The position numbers and the translations under genes were made by a program. 64,000 nucleotides of DNA from Deuterostichococcus epilithicus (lineage: Eukaryota; Chlorophyta; Trebouxiophyceae; Prasiolales; Stichococcaceae). Location: NCBI GenBank assembly GCA_033439295.1, contig JAVTLE010000004.1, positions 1,116,012 to 1,180,011 on the forward strand, in the 5' to 3' direction. Of the stretch, positions 54,801-64,000 are shown one piece after another (positions within the stretch are counted from its first letter, which is position 1; every line of letters starts with the position of its first letter). The notes under the pieces were generated by a model. It was given only the letters and a program-made list of their open reading frames with translations. It did not search any database and was not told where the DNA came from.

Positions 54801-57800
54801 CAGTCCCTGCTGCCCTGGGTCACCGGTGCGTGGGCCTCCCTCTCTGCACGAGCCGCCTCCTGCTGCCTGTCGCTGTCGCGTGTAAGCCCCCGACCTCCAC
54901 GGGTGACGTGTCATGTGCAGGATGCCTAAGCTCGTGGGGCACAGGGGGGCATGATGCAATCGCTGCGCTCCAGTCTTGAGGGTATGGCAATGGCGCTGCT
55001 GCGTCCACAGGGTCGTTCACGGAGGAGGAGCAGCGCGGCATGATGGAGTCTCTGCGGTCGGCCACCCGCAACACAGCCTTTGAGCGCTGGCTGGCGTCCA
55101 CGATGTCGGGGCCGCTTAACGGCGCCGCCGGTGGCGGCAGCCCGGGCTCCGGTGGCAGCGGCAGCCTCGGGCCCGCTGCCTCGCCGGCGGCGGCAGACGC
55201 AGCAGCGGCAGGGGCGGGTGGCGATGCTGCGGGGGCAGCCTCGCAGCCGGTGGCCGCCGCTGCTGGCTTGCCGGATTTCGCAGTGGCAGGCGGCTGCGGC
55301 GCGGCGCAGGTGGCAATAGCGGGCAGCAGGGCAGACGCGCCGAGCGGCGCGGCGGTGGCCTGTGACCACAACAGCGGTCATGGCGGCAGCGATGATGCGC
55401 CACTGGCCCAGGTGGTAGAGTACCTTGCGGCCGGCACACCCGCGGCGGCAATACCAGGCGCGGACGCGCCCAAGCCGCAGTCCATCTCAGGCACCTTCCG
55501 CCCCGGCTGGGAGGTGCGCATTTGATACACGCAAAAGGACCGTTGGCAAATCGCTCACCTAGTAGGACGGTCTGCTGCATCAGGTTCGCTCGTCACATCA
55601 TGGTCACGGACCCTTCCTGCTGATTCAGCTCGCTCCTGCCATGTGCTACTCTGCCTGTGCCCTCTGCCTTTGCTCGATGCTGTCCTCCTCTGTTGCAGGA
55701 CATCTTCCGCATGAACCAGAAGCAGCTGGAGGGCGCGGTGCGACGCATGTGGGGCGACAAGAACCTGGAGCCGGCGCGCAAGGCGTACCTCATGCAGCAC
55801 ATCATGGCGTCGCGCTACATCGTGGCGCAGCAGGCCGGCAAAGGCGGCGGCGGCGGCAGTGCTGCCCAAGCCTTCCACCGCACGCACACTGACAGGTGAA
55901 CAGTGAGGGTGTTCCACAGCAGGCTTTGCAGGACCCCGGTGCAAAGGCAGCTTCTGGTGTCCAGGCCGCAGTCTGTTGCCTGCGAGCCGTGTCACAAAGC
56001 TGCTGCCCTCAGATGCGGGGGCATCCAGCTCCGGCCAAAGTGTTTCTTCTGCCAGCAAGGCTCCCTCCGGCGTGTCACAGCAACAACCTGTCAGGCCGGC
56101 ACCCCCGCTGAGCACCTCCACCCTCCCTGTGCACGTTTCCAGCACTGCGACTCCAACACGTGTCCATCACCCTTGCAGCGACGCGCTGGGGGCCCAGCAC
56201 CACAAACGCCTCAGCCAATTTCCGCGCGTGCATATCACCCCCTGCCCGCTGCCCCGCAGCGGCGCCCTGGGGTGCAAGCACTATGCGCGGGGGGCGGCGC
56301 TGGTCGCGCCCTGCTGCGGGCGGGTGCACACCTGCCGCCACTGCCACGACGAGGCGGAGGACCACCTGCTCGATGCCAAAGACGTCACGGCCATGCTGTG
56401 CATGCACTGCGGCCAGCAGCAGCCTGTGGCCGGTGCGCGCCCAACGTTTTGTTTTGCAGATTCGTGCCGTGCGTGCTGTGCGTGCACTGCTGCGGGCAGC
56501 AGCCTGTGGCGGGATGTTTCTGCAGACATGCTGTGCTTGCATTGCGGCCGGCAGCCAGCCCATGACTGATAGGCCATGAGACCGGCGGTGGCTGGTTTCT
56601 GAAGGAAAGGCATCCCTGGGCCCTGCTGGTGCGCTGCTGCTCTGTGATCGGCGGTGATTGTGGTGCGCGGCTGAGCAGTGTTCGTCACAGCAGTGATGTT
56701 GCAAGGCAGCATGCGTTATCCCGGCCTGCGCGCAGGCGAGTGCAACGCATGCGGCGTCAAAATGGCGGCCTACTTCTGCGGCATTTGCCGCCTGTGGGAC
56801 GACGCCGGCCATCAGGTGCACTTGGCAGTGTTGGTCCCGTCGCATGTCAGCACCATTGTTTGTCACATGGCGTGCGGCAGCGCCACCTGCCTTCTGTGCC
56901 GGCTGTTTGCATCACTCACGGTGAAGTTGCGACATGCTGCAACACAAAAGCGACTGTCCTCATCCCCTGCCCGCCTCCTGCCACAGATTTACCACTGCCC
57001 GTACTGCAACCTGTGCCGGCGCGGCGCGGGGCTGGGCCTGGACGCGTGCCACTGCATGCAGTGCAACTGCTGCATGCACCTGTCCGAGTTTTCGCGCCAC
57101 AAGTGTCGCGACCTGTCCACCTGCCCCGTCTGTACCGAGTACCTGTTTGACAGCAACCAGCCGTACCGGGTGCGGCTGCGATCCATAGCACAGAAGTGAC
57201 CCAAAACAAACCCATGGGTACATCTTGTGACCCCAGACACCGCGGCTGCGCGGTCTGCACTGCATTCAACTGTCTTCGTCTACTGCCCGCTGCCCTGCCA
57301 TGAGATTGCACCTGATCTGGACGGGCTGATTTTTTCTCATGCTCCTGAGCGCAGCCACTGGTGATGCATGCTGGCCTGCCCCTGATGCATTCCAGCGTGT
57401 AGGGAGGCTGCTGGAAAGTGGGAGGCGTCTCTCCACGTTCTCTGCGAGGGGCTTGCATGATCAAGTTGCGTGCCGTGCAGGAGCTGCCGTGCGGCCACTT
57501 CATGCACTCGCACTGCTTCGGGCAGTACACGCGGTACAATTACACCTGTCCCCTGTGCTCCAAGTCCCTCGGCGACATGGCCGTCTACTTTCAGGTGATA
57601 TGAACAACCCCCGGCGGCGCCGTGCTGCCGTTCTCACTCGCTCACCTTGCACTCGTCTCGTTGCAGAAACCCTGCTCTCCAGCCGAAGTCAATCAGCGAA
57701 TTAGTAGGGAATTACAATCGCACAATTCCACTGATGCTCTCTGATTGGCGGCGTGCTCTGGTGGTGCGCAGATGATCGACGCGCTGGTGGCGGCGGCAGG

Positions 57801-58108
57801 GCCGTTGCCGGAGGAGTATGCCAGTCGCACACAGGCGCTGCTCTGCAACGACTGCGAGGTGCGCTTCGCCCTTCAAACTTGTACATATTTGCCCGAAACC
57901 CTACCGTTTATGCTGATGTCTGCCAGCTGACACATGAAGCCACTTGAGGTCCTGATAAGAGTTGAGTCATCACGCGTGGAATATGCGATATAGCCGGCTT
58001 GCCTATAGTATCTTCGTTCATCTCATGCAGGAAAGAAGTGAGGCGCCGTTCCATTTCGTGTACCACAAGTGCCAGGGGTGCGGCTCCTACAACACGCGGC
58101 TGCTGTAA
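48809..58108 (+). CDS. BTS: BRUTUS-like hemerythrin E3 ubiquitin ligase, iron sensor
   Basis: Matches plant BRUTUS/BTSL, E3 ligases that bind iron through hemerythrin domains and degrade iron-deficiency transcription factors. Twenty-five exons are inferred, including 48809-49117, 49234-49305, 49485-49676, 49926-50039, 50178-50549, 50749-50883 and onward to about 58030-58108. Domains: hemerythrin 1 ([45 protein letters not shown]); hemerythrin 2 ([40 protein letters not shown], about 50749-51990); hemerythrin 3 ([53 protein letters not shown], about 53175-54830); [18 protein letters not shown] (55701-55897); CHY zinc finger CKHYARG to [13 protein letters not shown] (about 56262-56431); CTCHY-type zinc ribbon [13 protein letters not shown] (about 56986-57168); RING-H2 [12 protein letters not shown] to [13 protein letters not shown] (about 57481-57593); and C-terminal rubredoxin-like [14 protein letters not shown]. 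All modules of full-length BTS are present. It acts in nucleus/cytosol by analogy. Gly/Ala-rich linkers are longer than in plants. Confidence 0.95.
56470..56570 (+). repeat. Two ghost copies of BRUTUS CHY-exon end
   Basis: 56470-56515 and 56525-56570 repeat 56390-56432 ([14 protein letters not shown] plus donor) at about 80 and 55 bp steps. The copies still encode C..C-like patterns but follow the real donor. Confidence 0.85.
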
Positions 58109-58593
58109 TCTGCGGCTGGCAGCGCAACCGCACAAATTGAGGTGAGGGTGAGAGCGGAGACAAGACAGCAAGACGCGTGCGGGCGTGCCCATGGACGATT
58201 TTGCATGTGAGAGATTCGGGAGGCGCGGCATCGCAATTTTTCTGGTTTCAAGTTTTTGTGCGCGAGGCCATTGTGCACCTTGGCTCAATTGCGAACTTGT
58301 ACAATATTCCGATTGGATGGTTGGCGAACCTAGTTTGCAGCCTCTATCTGAGTGCTGTGGGACGTCTATGGATGTCCGGGAAGCGCTGCTGGGCTGCGTC
58401 TTGTTTGTGGGAACCAGGTCTGGGTGCCCTGCTTCCGTCGTTCAGTGTGTAATGCCGTGCACTTTTTTGGAAAGTACCGAACCTTGCATACAGAACGGCC
58501 ATCGGTCCACTCCCAGCAGGAGCGTAATTAGACTGAGTCAGACAGCTCATAAGTAGGTCTACACCAGCTCAAACGCCCAAGCAGAACGAGTCC
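58109..58593. other. Convergent 3' region, BRUTUS / RPP30
   Basis: 485 bp between facing stops. TGTAA on the plus strand at 58448-58452 could end the BRUTUS mRNA about 340 nt after its stop. Nothing else is recognised. Confidence 0.5.
58448..58452 (+). promoter_or_regulatory. TGTAA-type poly(A) signal candidate for BRUTUS gene
   Basis: TGTAA on the coding strand, 340 nt after the stop. Candidate only. Confidence 0.35.
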
Positions 58594-61112
58594 CTAGCGG
58601 CTGCGCTTGCCCCCCTTCTTCTGCTGTTTTGCCTTCACCCGCAGCGGCTGTGGTGGCGCCTTTCGGCCAGGCTTCTGCCGAGGGAACAGCTGCCCTGCAG
58701 AAGCCGTCTGCTGCTGCTGCTGCTGCTGCGCTGCAGGCGAGGCGCCTGTCTGCGCTGGCGGCGCTGCAGCGGCATCGCCTCCAGCCGTGCCCGCGAAGCC
58801 AGCAGCCAGTCCGGGGCCGGCAGCCGTCTGACTGTCCCCTGTGGCCGCGCTTTCTGTGGCAGGCGCTCCGGATGGCTGAGGCAGACTGACGGCTGAGGCA
58901 GGCTCCGCTGCTGAGTCTGCCGGGCGAGAGAAGAACAAAGGACGGCTGAGGCTGGCTGAGGCGGGCGCTCCGGACGGCGGCAGATGCAGCCGCGGGATCG
59001 TCAGCCCCCCTTTGTACGCTCGCCGCGATTCGCCGTGCTCGATGACAGCCGCACAGGCGTCGGTGAGCGCCGCCTGCAAATGAGATTCAGCCCATGAATG
59101 TTTCGGGAGAATGTTCATGCAGATGTTCATGAGTCAGTGCCGCCTGGGCATAACATGACATATCTGTTTCGCAGCAGTGTGTTGACCAGACCTGAGTGAC
59201 CAGACGCTCGGGCAAGTCTGCCACTAGCGCTGCACAGATGGGTCAAGCACTGAGATGCGGCCAGAAGCGCAAGCAGATGCCCTTCGGAGGGCATGTCTGC
59301 TTGCAGCATATCAGTAGTGGGCGTCTATGCTGCTGGCAGCGAGTAACACACCACAACGAACACACGTTGCTGAAAAATTCCATTTGGCACCTTGGCCTGG
59401 CTCTGGCTGAGGCCAAACAGCGTGGCCAGGTTTGCTACGTCCGGCGGGCCCCGCAGCTCGAATGCTGACCGCGCGCCGCTTGACAGCACGATGCCCCGGC
59501 CTGCGCTCATGGAGAGGTCGCTTGAGCCTTGCGCCACCCATGGCCCTTGGACTGTCTGCGCCTTCGGTTGAGCAGCCTGTCGACAGCTCATGGACCACAT
59601 CGCGAGGTCCTTGTGACGAGGTCGAAAGTCAGGCCGTGTCGGCCTTTGGTTGGCTCAGAAGCACGCACGAGGCAGCCACAGATAAACTGCATAGCACACC
59701 TCGCGTCGCGCGTGCCACCGCCTGCGCGCTGGCAAAGGTGTTACGTCGCGAGGTCGTATCCCGCAGCGCCGGCGCATAGCAAATCTGCATCAGCAGGTCA
59801 GGTCGTTGTGAGTTGAGCTGCCACTACGACAAGAAGTGCCAGGACACACACAGAGTCGGTGGACGAGGGATCCCCAGCGGCGACAAGCCGGATAGCAGGC
59901 CAGCGTCGACAAATTGATCTCGACCCGCTTTGGCGCCTTCTGGCTCCTATGGCAGCACACAACACCAGGAACACACCTCGAAGTGGACGCCGCGTGCGAG
60001 GGCGGCTGCAGCCAGCGACGGCTTCACGCGGAAGGGCAGCCGCTTGGCCAGGTCCAGATATATGAGGTCCACCGGCAACGACATGCACGCCTGCGATCAC
60101 AGGCTGCTGCTTTATTCTCTGGACGAGCTGCTCTCAGTGCTACGCTGTGTGTGCAAGCAGCCTCAGATGAGCCCGCTGCCAGCATGGGCGGCAGCAGTGC
60201 AGCCAGAGAGCTGTATGGACGGCGGGCCAATTACATGCTTACTGCAGCTACGCTGAACATTCACGTGTGCCTAGGTTGACTGTATTCTGGCTGCAACCCT
60301 GCGGTGCCGCACCTGCTGCATGACTCGCTCTGACAGCGGCTGCACTGCAACGATGTCATAGGTGGCCGTGACATCCGTGCGCTGCGTCAGCAGCTGCGCC
60401 TGACCCGCCTCCTCGGCCGCGAATGTGAGCCGCGTCAGCTGCCTGAACCCATGTGCAGCAGCCTCCGCCACCGAGCCCGATGTCGCGCCTGCAGCCGCCT
60501 TTGCTGCCTCGCCCGCCGCCGCATCCCCAGCGGCGCTCGGTGGCCCTTCGCCTGCCGGCTCGCCACCAGACCCGGATTCTTTGCTGTTGCCGTCACCGTT
60601 GGGATTCACCGGCTGCGCGGCGTCGCCTGCTTTAGTGTCATGAGTTGCCGCATGTTTTCCCTTCGTGCGGCCTTTGCCCCCGCCCGGCCGCCGGAGTAGG
60701 CTGTGCGCGAACTGCAGCGCCGGCGCGGCGTCGCGTGCCGCGAGTGCGACGGCTGCCTCGGGCACCGCCTGGATACTGCACCTGTAGTCGTCACTGTTGT
60801 CCTTCGGCTGTACCCTTGTGCAGGTCAGATCACCACCGTACGCTGGGGCAGTTGCCGACGGCCAGGCAGCGACTGTACTTCCGGCAGCAGGCATGTGTAC
60901 AGTACAGGACCAGAAACTCTCCGATCGATGATGTAATTATTCATGCGGGTACAATGTGTTATTGTGGCATGCCTGTCTTTGTCCCGAAGTGTCTCGGTGG
61001 CCGCGTGCGTCGTTACAACGGCGCTCCACCCAAGCTGGACTGCCATGGCGACGCGTTCCCGGGCCAAATGTGGATCGCCGTCGATGCGAGGAAGGTTGAG
61101 GTCATGAAACAT
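58594..61112 (-). CDS. RPP30: RNase P/MRP protein subunit p30
   Basis: Protein subunit of the tRNA 5'-maturation enzyme RNase P and of RNase MRP; Rpp30 has a TIM-barrel (PHP-like) fold. Six exons close in phase to 476 codons plus stop: 61112-60973, 60814-60313, 60090-59977, 59784-59700, 59500-59391, 59073-58594. The start MFHDLNLP matches the family's N-terminal FxDLN strand. Then come HGFRQLTRLTF and YDIVAVQPLSERVMQQ (exon 2), ACMSLPVDLIYLDLAKRLPF and GVHFE (exon 3), ICYAPALRDTTSRRNT (exon 4), and IVLSSGARSAFELRGPPDVANLATLFGL across its conserved stretch (exon 5). Exon 6 begins ALTDACAAVIEHGESRRAYKG. Human RPP30 is 268 aa. The excess is a Gly/Lys/Ala-rich insert between the first helices and the LTRLT strand (about 60440-60690) and a Q/P/K-rich tail ending KKGGKRSR. 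The first intron has a GC donor (60972). Confidence 0.95.
58695..58735 (-). repeat. CAG repeat coding poly-Gln in RPP30 tail
   Basis: A short pure-to-imperfect CAG run encodes about seven Gln in the C-terminal extension of RPP30. Confidence 0.85.
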
Positions 61113-61416
61113 GGTGCAACGGGCGACACTGAAGCCGGTATCTTGACAACGGCAGGTTGATGGCGGTGTGTTGCCCTCTCACGTCACATCAGCGACCTTA
61201 GCCACTGCAATAGACGCCGCTGGCCAGGCTAGTCTTGTTGATCTGTACTAAGTAGAGTAACCTGCACTAAAATCCTGAGGTGCGGCATGCATGATTGCAT
61301 GTGCACGTTGCACGTGTCGGAGCGCTTTCCGGAACAGGTCGGAGCAGCAGTAACATGCCTCACAAGCCTGTTCGCCTTCAAGATGACCACAAGCGGTAGA
61401 TAGGCACAGTTCGCTC
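61113..61416. other. Compact bidirectional promoter region, RPP30 / dehydrogenase
   Basis: Only 304 bp separate the two divergent ATGs, so regulatory elements and both 5' UTRs are probably shared or closely packed. No motif is assigned. Confidence 0.5.
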
Positions 61417-63995
61417 ATGCTTGCGGGCGGCCTGCGGCAAGGTTGCAAGTTGCTGCTGAAAGAATCAGTCATCGGACTTTCCGCACCTGCACACTCGCGT
61501 CGCTGGGTCAGAAACGCACGCTTTGCAGTCACTGTGACATCAAACATGACGGCCGGCAGCTCCAGCCACCCGAAAGCGCTTCTGCACTGTGGTGAGTCTA
61601 TTGGAGCCAGGTGCTGCGACCTGGCGGCGCCATGTCAGGGCTAGCACTGCTTCTCGCGGACATGAGTCACCAACCGTCATCTGGACGTGCCCTTCTCACC
61701 GCAGATTGGATGGTGAAGGATCGATGGGCGGACGGCATTCGCGCCGCAGGCGTCGACCTGGCGGTGCACCCGGACGTGCCGGACTACGATGCCATAGAGC
61801 TGTTCATTGGCTGGCGCCCACCTGCTGGAATCTTCAAGCAGGTTATCGTCCACTACTGAGGCTTTCTGGCGCAGTGAAAGGCCGGGTGATCCAAAGGAAA
61901 GACACGCAGGAGTGACTGTCTGCTGGCTGTGCTGCCATTCGAGCTCGCCTTGCAACTTTGAAGGCCTTCCCACCGCCGGTGCTAAACAGTCCTCCTTGGC
62001 GTTGCGGAGCTCAGAATCCTGAAGGCGGTGCAGCTGCCTGGTGCTGCGATGTCAAACTTGCCAGCGCTCATGGATCATTGATGGTGCTTGCTGCGCAGCT
62101 CAGGAACCTGAAGGCTGTGCAGCTGCTGGGCGCGGGCGTCGAGACGGTCATCAACGACCCGGACATCCCGACGTCGGTTCCGCTGCTGCGTGTGGCTGAC
62201 CCCCTGATGGGGCAGCGCATGGCCACCTGGGTGAGCCTCTGCTGATGTCCTGATGTCCGCTGCGGGTCAGGTATGTTCCCTCGAAGCACATGCATGTCGT
62301 CATGCATTGGACAGCACAAGCTTGACGAGCTGATGGGTGCACAGTGATCAGCCTTTTTCACGAATTGTTCCGACACGGCGTCGCAGGTGGTGTGGGCGGT
62401 GATCAACACGCAACGGCAGGTGTGTTGAATCATTTGTGGTCTGCAAACATTCTCGTTTTGCCAGAAGGTATCTTTGGAACCGGGTGTGAGCTAGTGAAAG
62501 AACTGTCAAGTTCTCTGTACAGATGGATGAGTACTTGGAGCACCAGCGCAAGAAGAGCTGGTGGGTGCGCGGGGGGTTTGCTGTTCTGTATATCTACTTA
62601 TGTTAAGCACGGTGTAAAACGGGCGCTTCACTATCAATGTTATCTAATAATATCAAGCACACTCTAGCTCGAGCACCCTGCGCTGTATTAGCAGCCGGCG
62701 CCATCCTGCAGGTACAAAACCCTGGAGGGCTACGACAACCGGGACAACAACAGTGTGAGCGTCGGCATCCTGGGGCTGGGTGAGGTCCCACACGCCGCTG
62801 GCATACATGAGCGTCTTGTGTTGTGCAGACTGTCAGTGGCGCTCTGAACCCATGCCAGCCAGAGAGGACTGGCGGAGACCTGCAAGCCTCATGGCACGGG
62901 CCTGGCTGACCTTGCTGGAAGATCTTCCATGAGTATGCGGTCGCCTGCTGTGCAGGCGTGATGGGCCGGGAGACAGCTGACGCGCTGACGGCTCTGGGCT
63001 ACAGAGTCAGCTCCTGGACCCGCAACCCGCGGGAGCACAGAGGCGTCAGGTGGGTAGCCACACTGCCCTCTGGAGACGCATGGCCGCACTGTATGGCACC
63101 CACGAGCAGGCAGGCTCGTGCCTGGGGCTGCCGCCATGCATCCTGAGTCCTTGCTACTATGCAACATCGCACATAGCGCCAACTGCGCATGCACGGCGCA
63201 TCAGTCCAGACGGAATTCGCGCTACACAGCCGCCACAGGCGCCTGTGTGGTGCATGCTGACTCGCAGTGCATGGTCCGCAGGAACTACCATGGGCGGGAC
63301 CAACTGCAGAGCTTTGTGGCACAGTCCGAGTATCTGGTGAGGCGTGAGTGTCAGTCAGGCCTCAGGTCTTCAACCCATCCAGCATCTTGTCTCTGAGGAC
63401 AATATTCGTGTGTATCAGTCATCGTCGTCTATGCTGCAAGCTGTGATGTGCTGTGGGCGGCTGCAATCGGCAGAGCTTGCGCTGAGGCAAGTCAGCGCTA
63501 CGCTGCAGTCCCTTCTGGGGATCAAGCCTGTGCGATCTGCAGAGCGGGCGGGGGCTGTTACAGCAGGCAAAGCAGTCTGATAGGCTCGGCGGCTCTCTGG
63601 CCGCAGGTGTGCCTGCTGCCGCTGACACCAGACACGAGGCACGTCATTGACGCCAAGCTGCTCTCGTGGCTGCCAAAGGTGTGTTCCCTACCAGCAGCGC
63701 ACTATCTCGATTCTTCCCTCGTCCCAAACGGTCTGCTTGTCCGGAATTGAGGTCCAGCGCGGGGCAGATGATTGGCTGCCAAAGAGCAGGGCCTCACCAG
63801 GCTGAGGCTCCCATGCAACAAGTGCTGCAGCCTGTTCTGGACGTGACCGAGGTCGGGTGTCTCGACCAAACATTCCAATTCGCACTGGGAACCCTGTGTC
63901 CTGCGCCCTAAACGCAGGGCGCGACGCTCATCAACGGCGCGCGGGGGGGCCACATGGTGGAGTCCGATGTGCTGGCCGCGCTGGACGAGGGGCAG
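61417..63995 (+). CDS. GhrA-like D-2-hydroxyacid dehydrogenase, C-terminus beyond right edge
   Basis: NAD(P)-dependent 2-hydroxyacid dehydrogenase most like bacterial GhrA (glyoxylate/hydroxypyruvate reductase A). Phase-consistent exons: 61417-61591, 61705-61841, 62099-62230, 62387-62419, 62523-62560, 62712-62779, 62956-63049, 63282-63336, 63607-63678, 63918-63995. The gene continues past the window. Exon 1 encodes about 58 residues rich in Ser/Ala/Arg with few acids, a plausible plastid or mitochondrial presequence. The catalytic part starts DWMVKDRWADGI, then LRNLKAVQLLGAGVE, VPLLRVADPLMGQRMATW, the Rossmann VSVGILGLGVMGRETADAL with GxGxxG, WTRNPREH, VCLLPLTPDTRHVI, and TLINGARGGHMVE, where the family's substrate-binding Arg lies. 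The Glu and His of the catalytic set fall to the right of the window. Two exons are only 33 and 38 nt long. Glyoxylate or hydroxypyruvate reduction in an organelle is inferred. Confidence 0.9.
62001..62048 (+). repeat. Ghost copy of dehydrogenase exon 3 start
   Basis: Copy of 62091-62137 (acceptor plus LRNLKAVQLLGAG) at 89 bp offset, in the upstream intron. Confidence 0.85.
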
Positions 63996-64000
63996 GTGCG

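Overview
This is nuclear DNA from a GC-rich, intron-dense eukaryote, most likely a chlorophyte green alga and plausibly a trebouxiophyte; the lineage below 'green alga' is inference. Coding exons are mostly 35-300 bp. Introns are about 100-500 bp, and donors are mainly GTGCG or GTGAG. The proteins are plant/green-lineage types (a BRUTUS iron-sensing E3 ligase, a Tousled-like kinase, a SERCA/ECA-type Ca2+ pump). TGTAA poly(A)-type motifs follow some genes. There is no bacterial operon structure, tRNA, rRNA, CRISPR array or recognisable transposon.

Ten protein genes fill the window. In order: (1) SMUBP-2/UPF1-like SF1 helicase, minus, cut by the left edge; (2) Tousled-like kinase TLK, plus, complete; (3) splicing factor SF3B2/SAP145, minus, complete; (4) SERCA-type Ca2+-ATPase, minus, complete; (5) F-box/leucine-rich-repeat protein, plus; (6) sodium:solute-symporter-family transporter, minus; (7) membrane-anchored SGNH hydrolase-like protein, minus; (8) BRUTUS-like hemerythrin/CHY/RING E3 ligase, plus, complete; (9) RNase P/MRP subunit RPP30, minus, complete; (10) GhrA-like 2-hydroxyacid dehydrogenase, plus, cut by the right edge. 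Four intergenic gaps are divergent (1/2, 4/5, 7/8, 9/10), three are convergent (2/3, 5/6, 8/9) and two are head-to-tail. The genes are housekeeping or regulatory and do not form one pathway.

Exon models were built by hand from splice sites, reading-frame phase and known family motifs. For TLK, RPP30 and most of BRUTUS, the helicase and the dehydrogenase, exon lengths and phases close exactly; TLK gives 897 codons plus stop and RPP30 gives 476 plus stop. Models for the symporter, the SGNH protein, the SF3B2 N-terminus and parts of SERCA are less exact.

The most striking unexplained feature is a recurring short tandem duplication of exon boundaries. In at least seven of the ten genes an exon end or start, together with its splice site and some flanking intron, is repeated once or twice inside the adjacent intron as a degenerate 'ghost' copy. 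Offsets are about 55-150 bp, often near 96-108 or 128-132 bp. GC-AG introns are also unusually common (at least nine seen), and several donors echo the first bases of the downstream exon. Together these suggest a genome prone to short tandem duplication and perhaps to intron creation or remodelling by that route.
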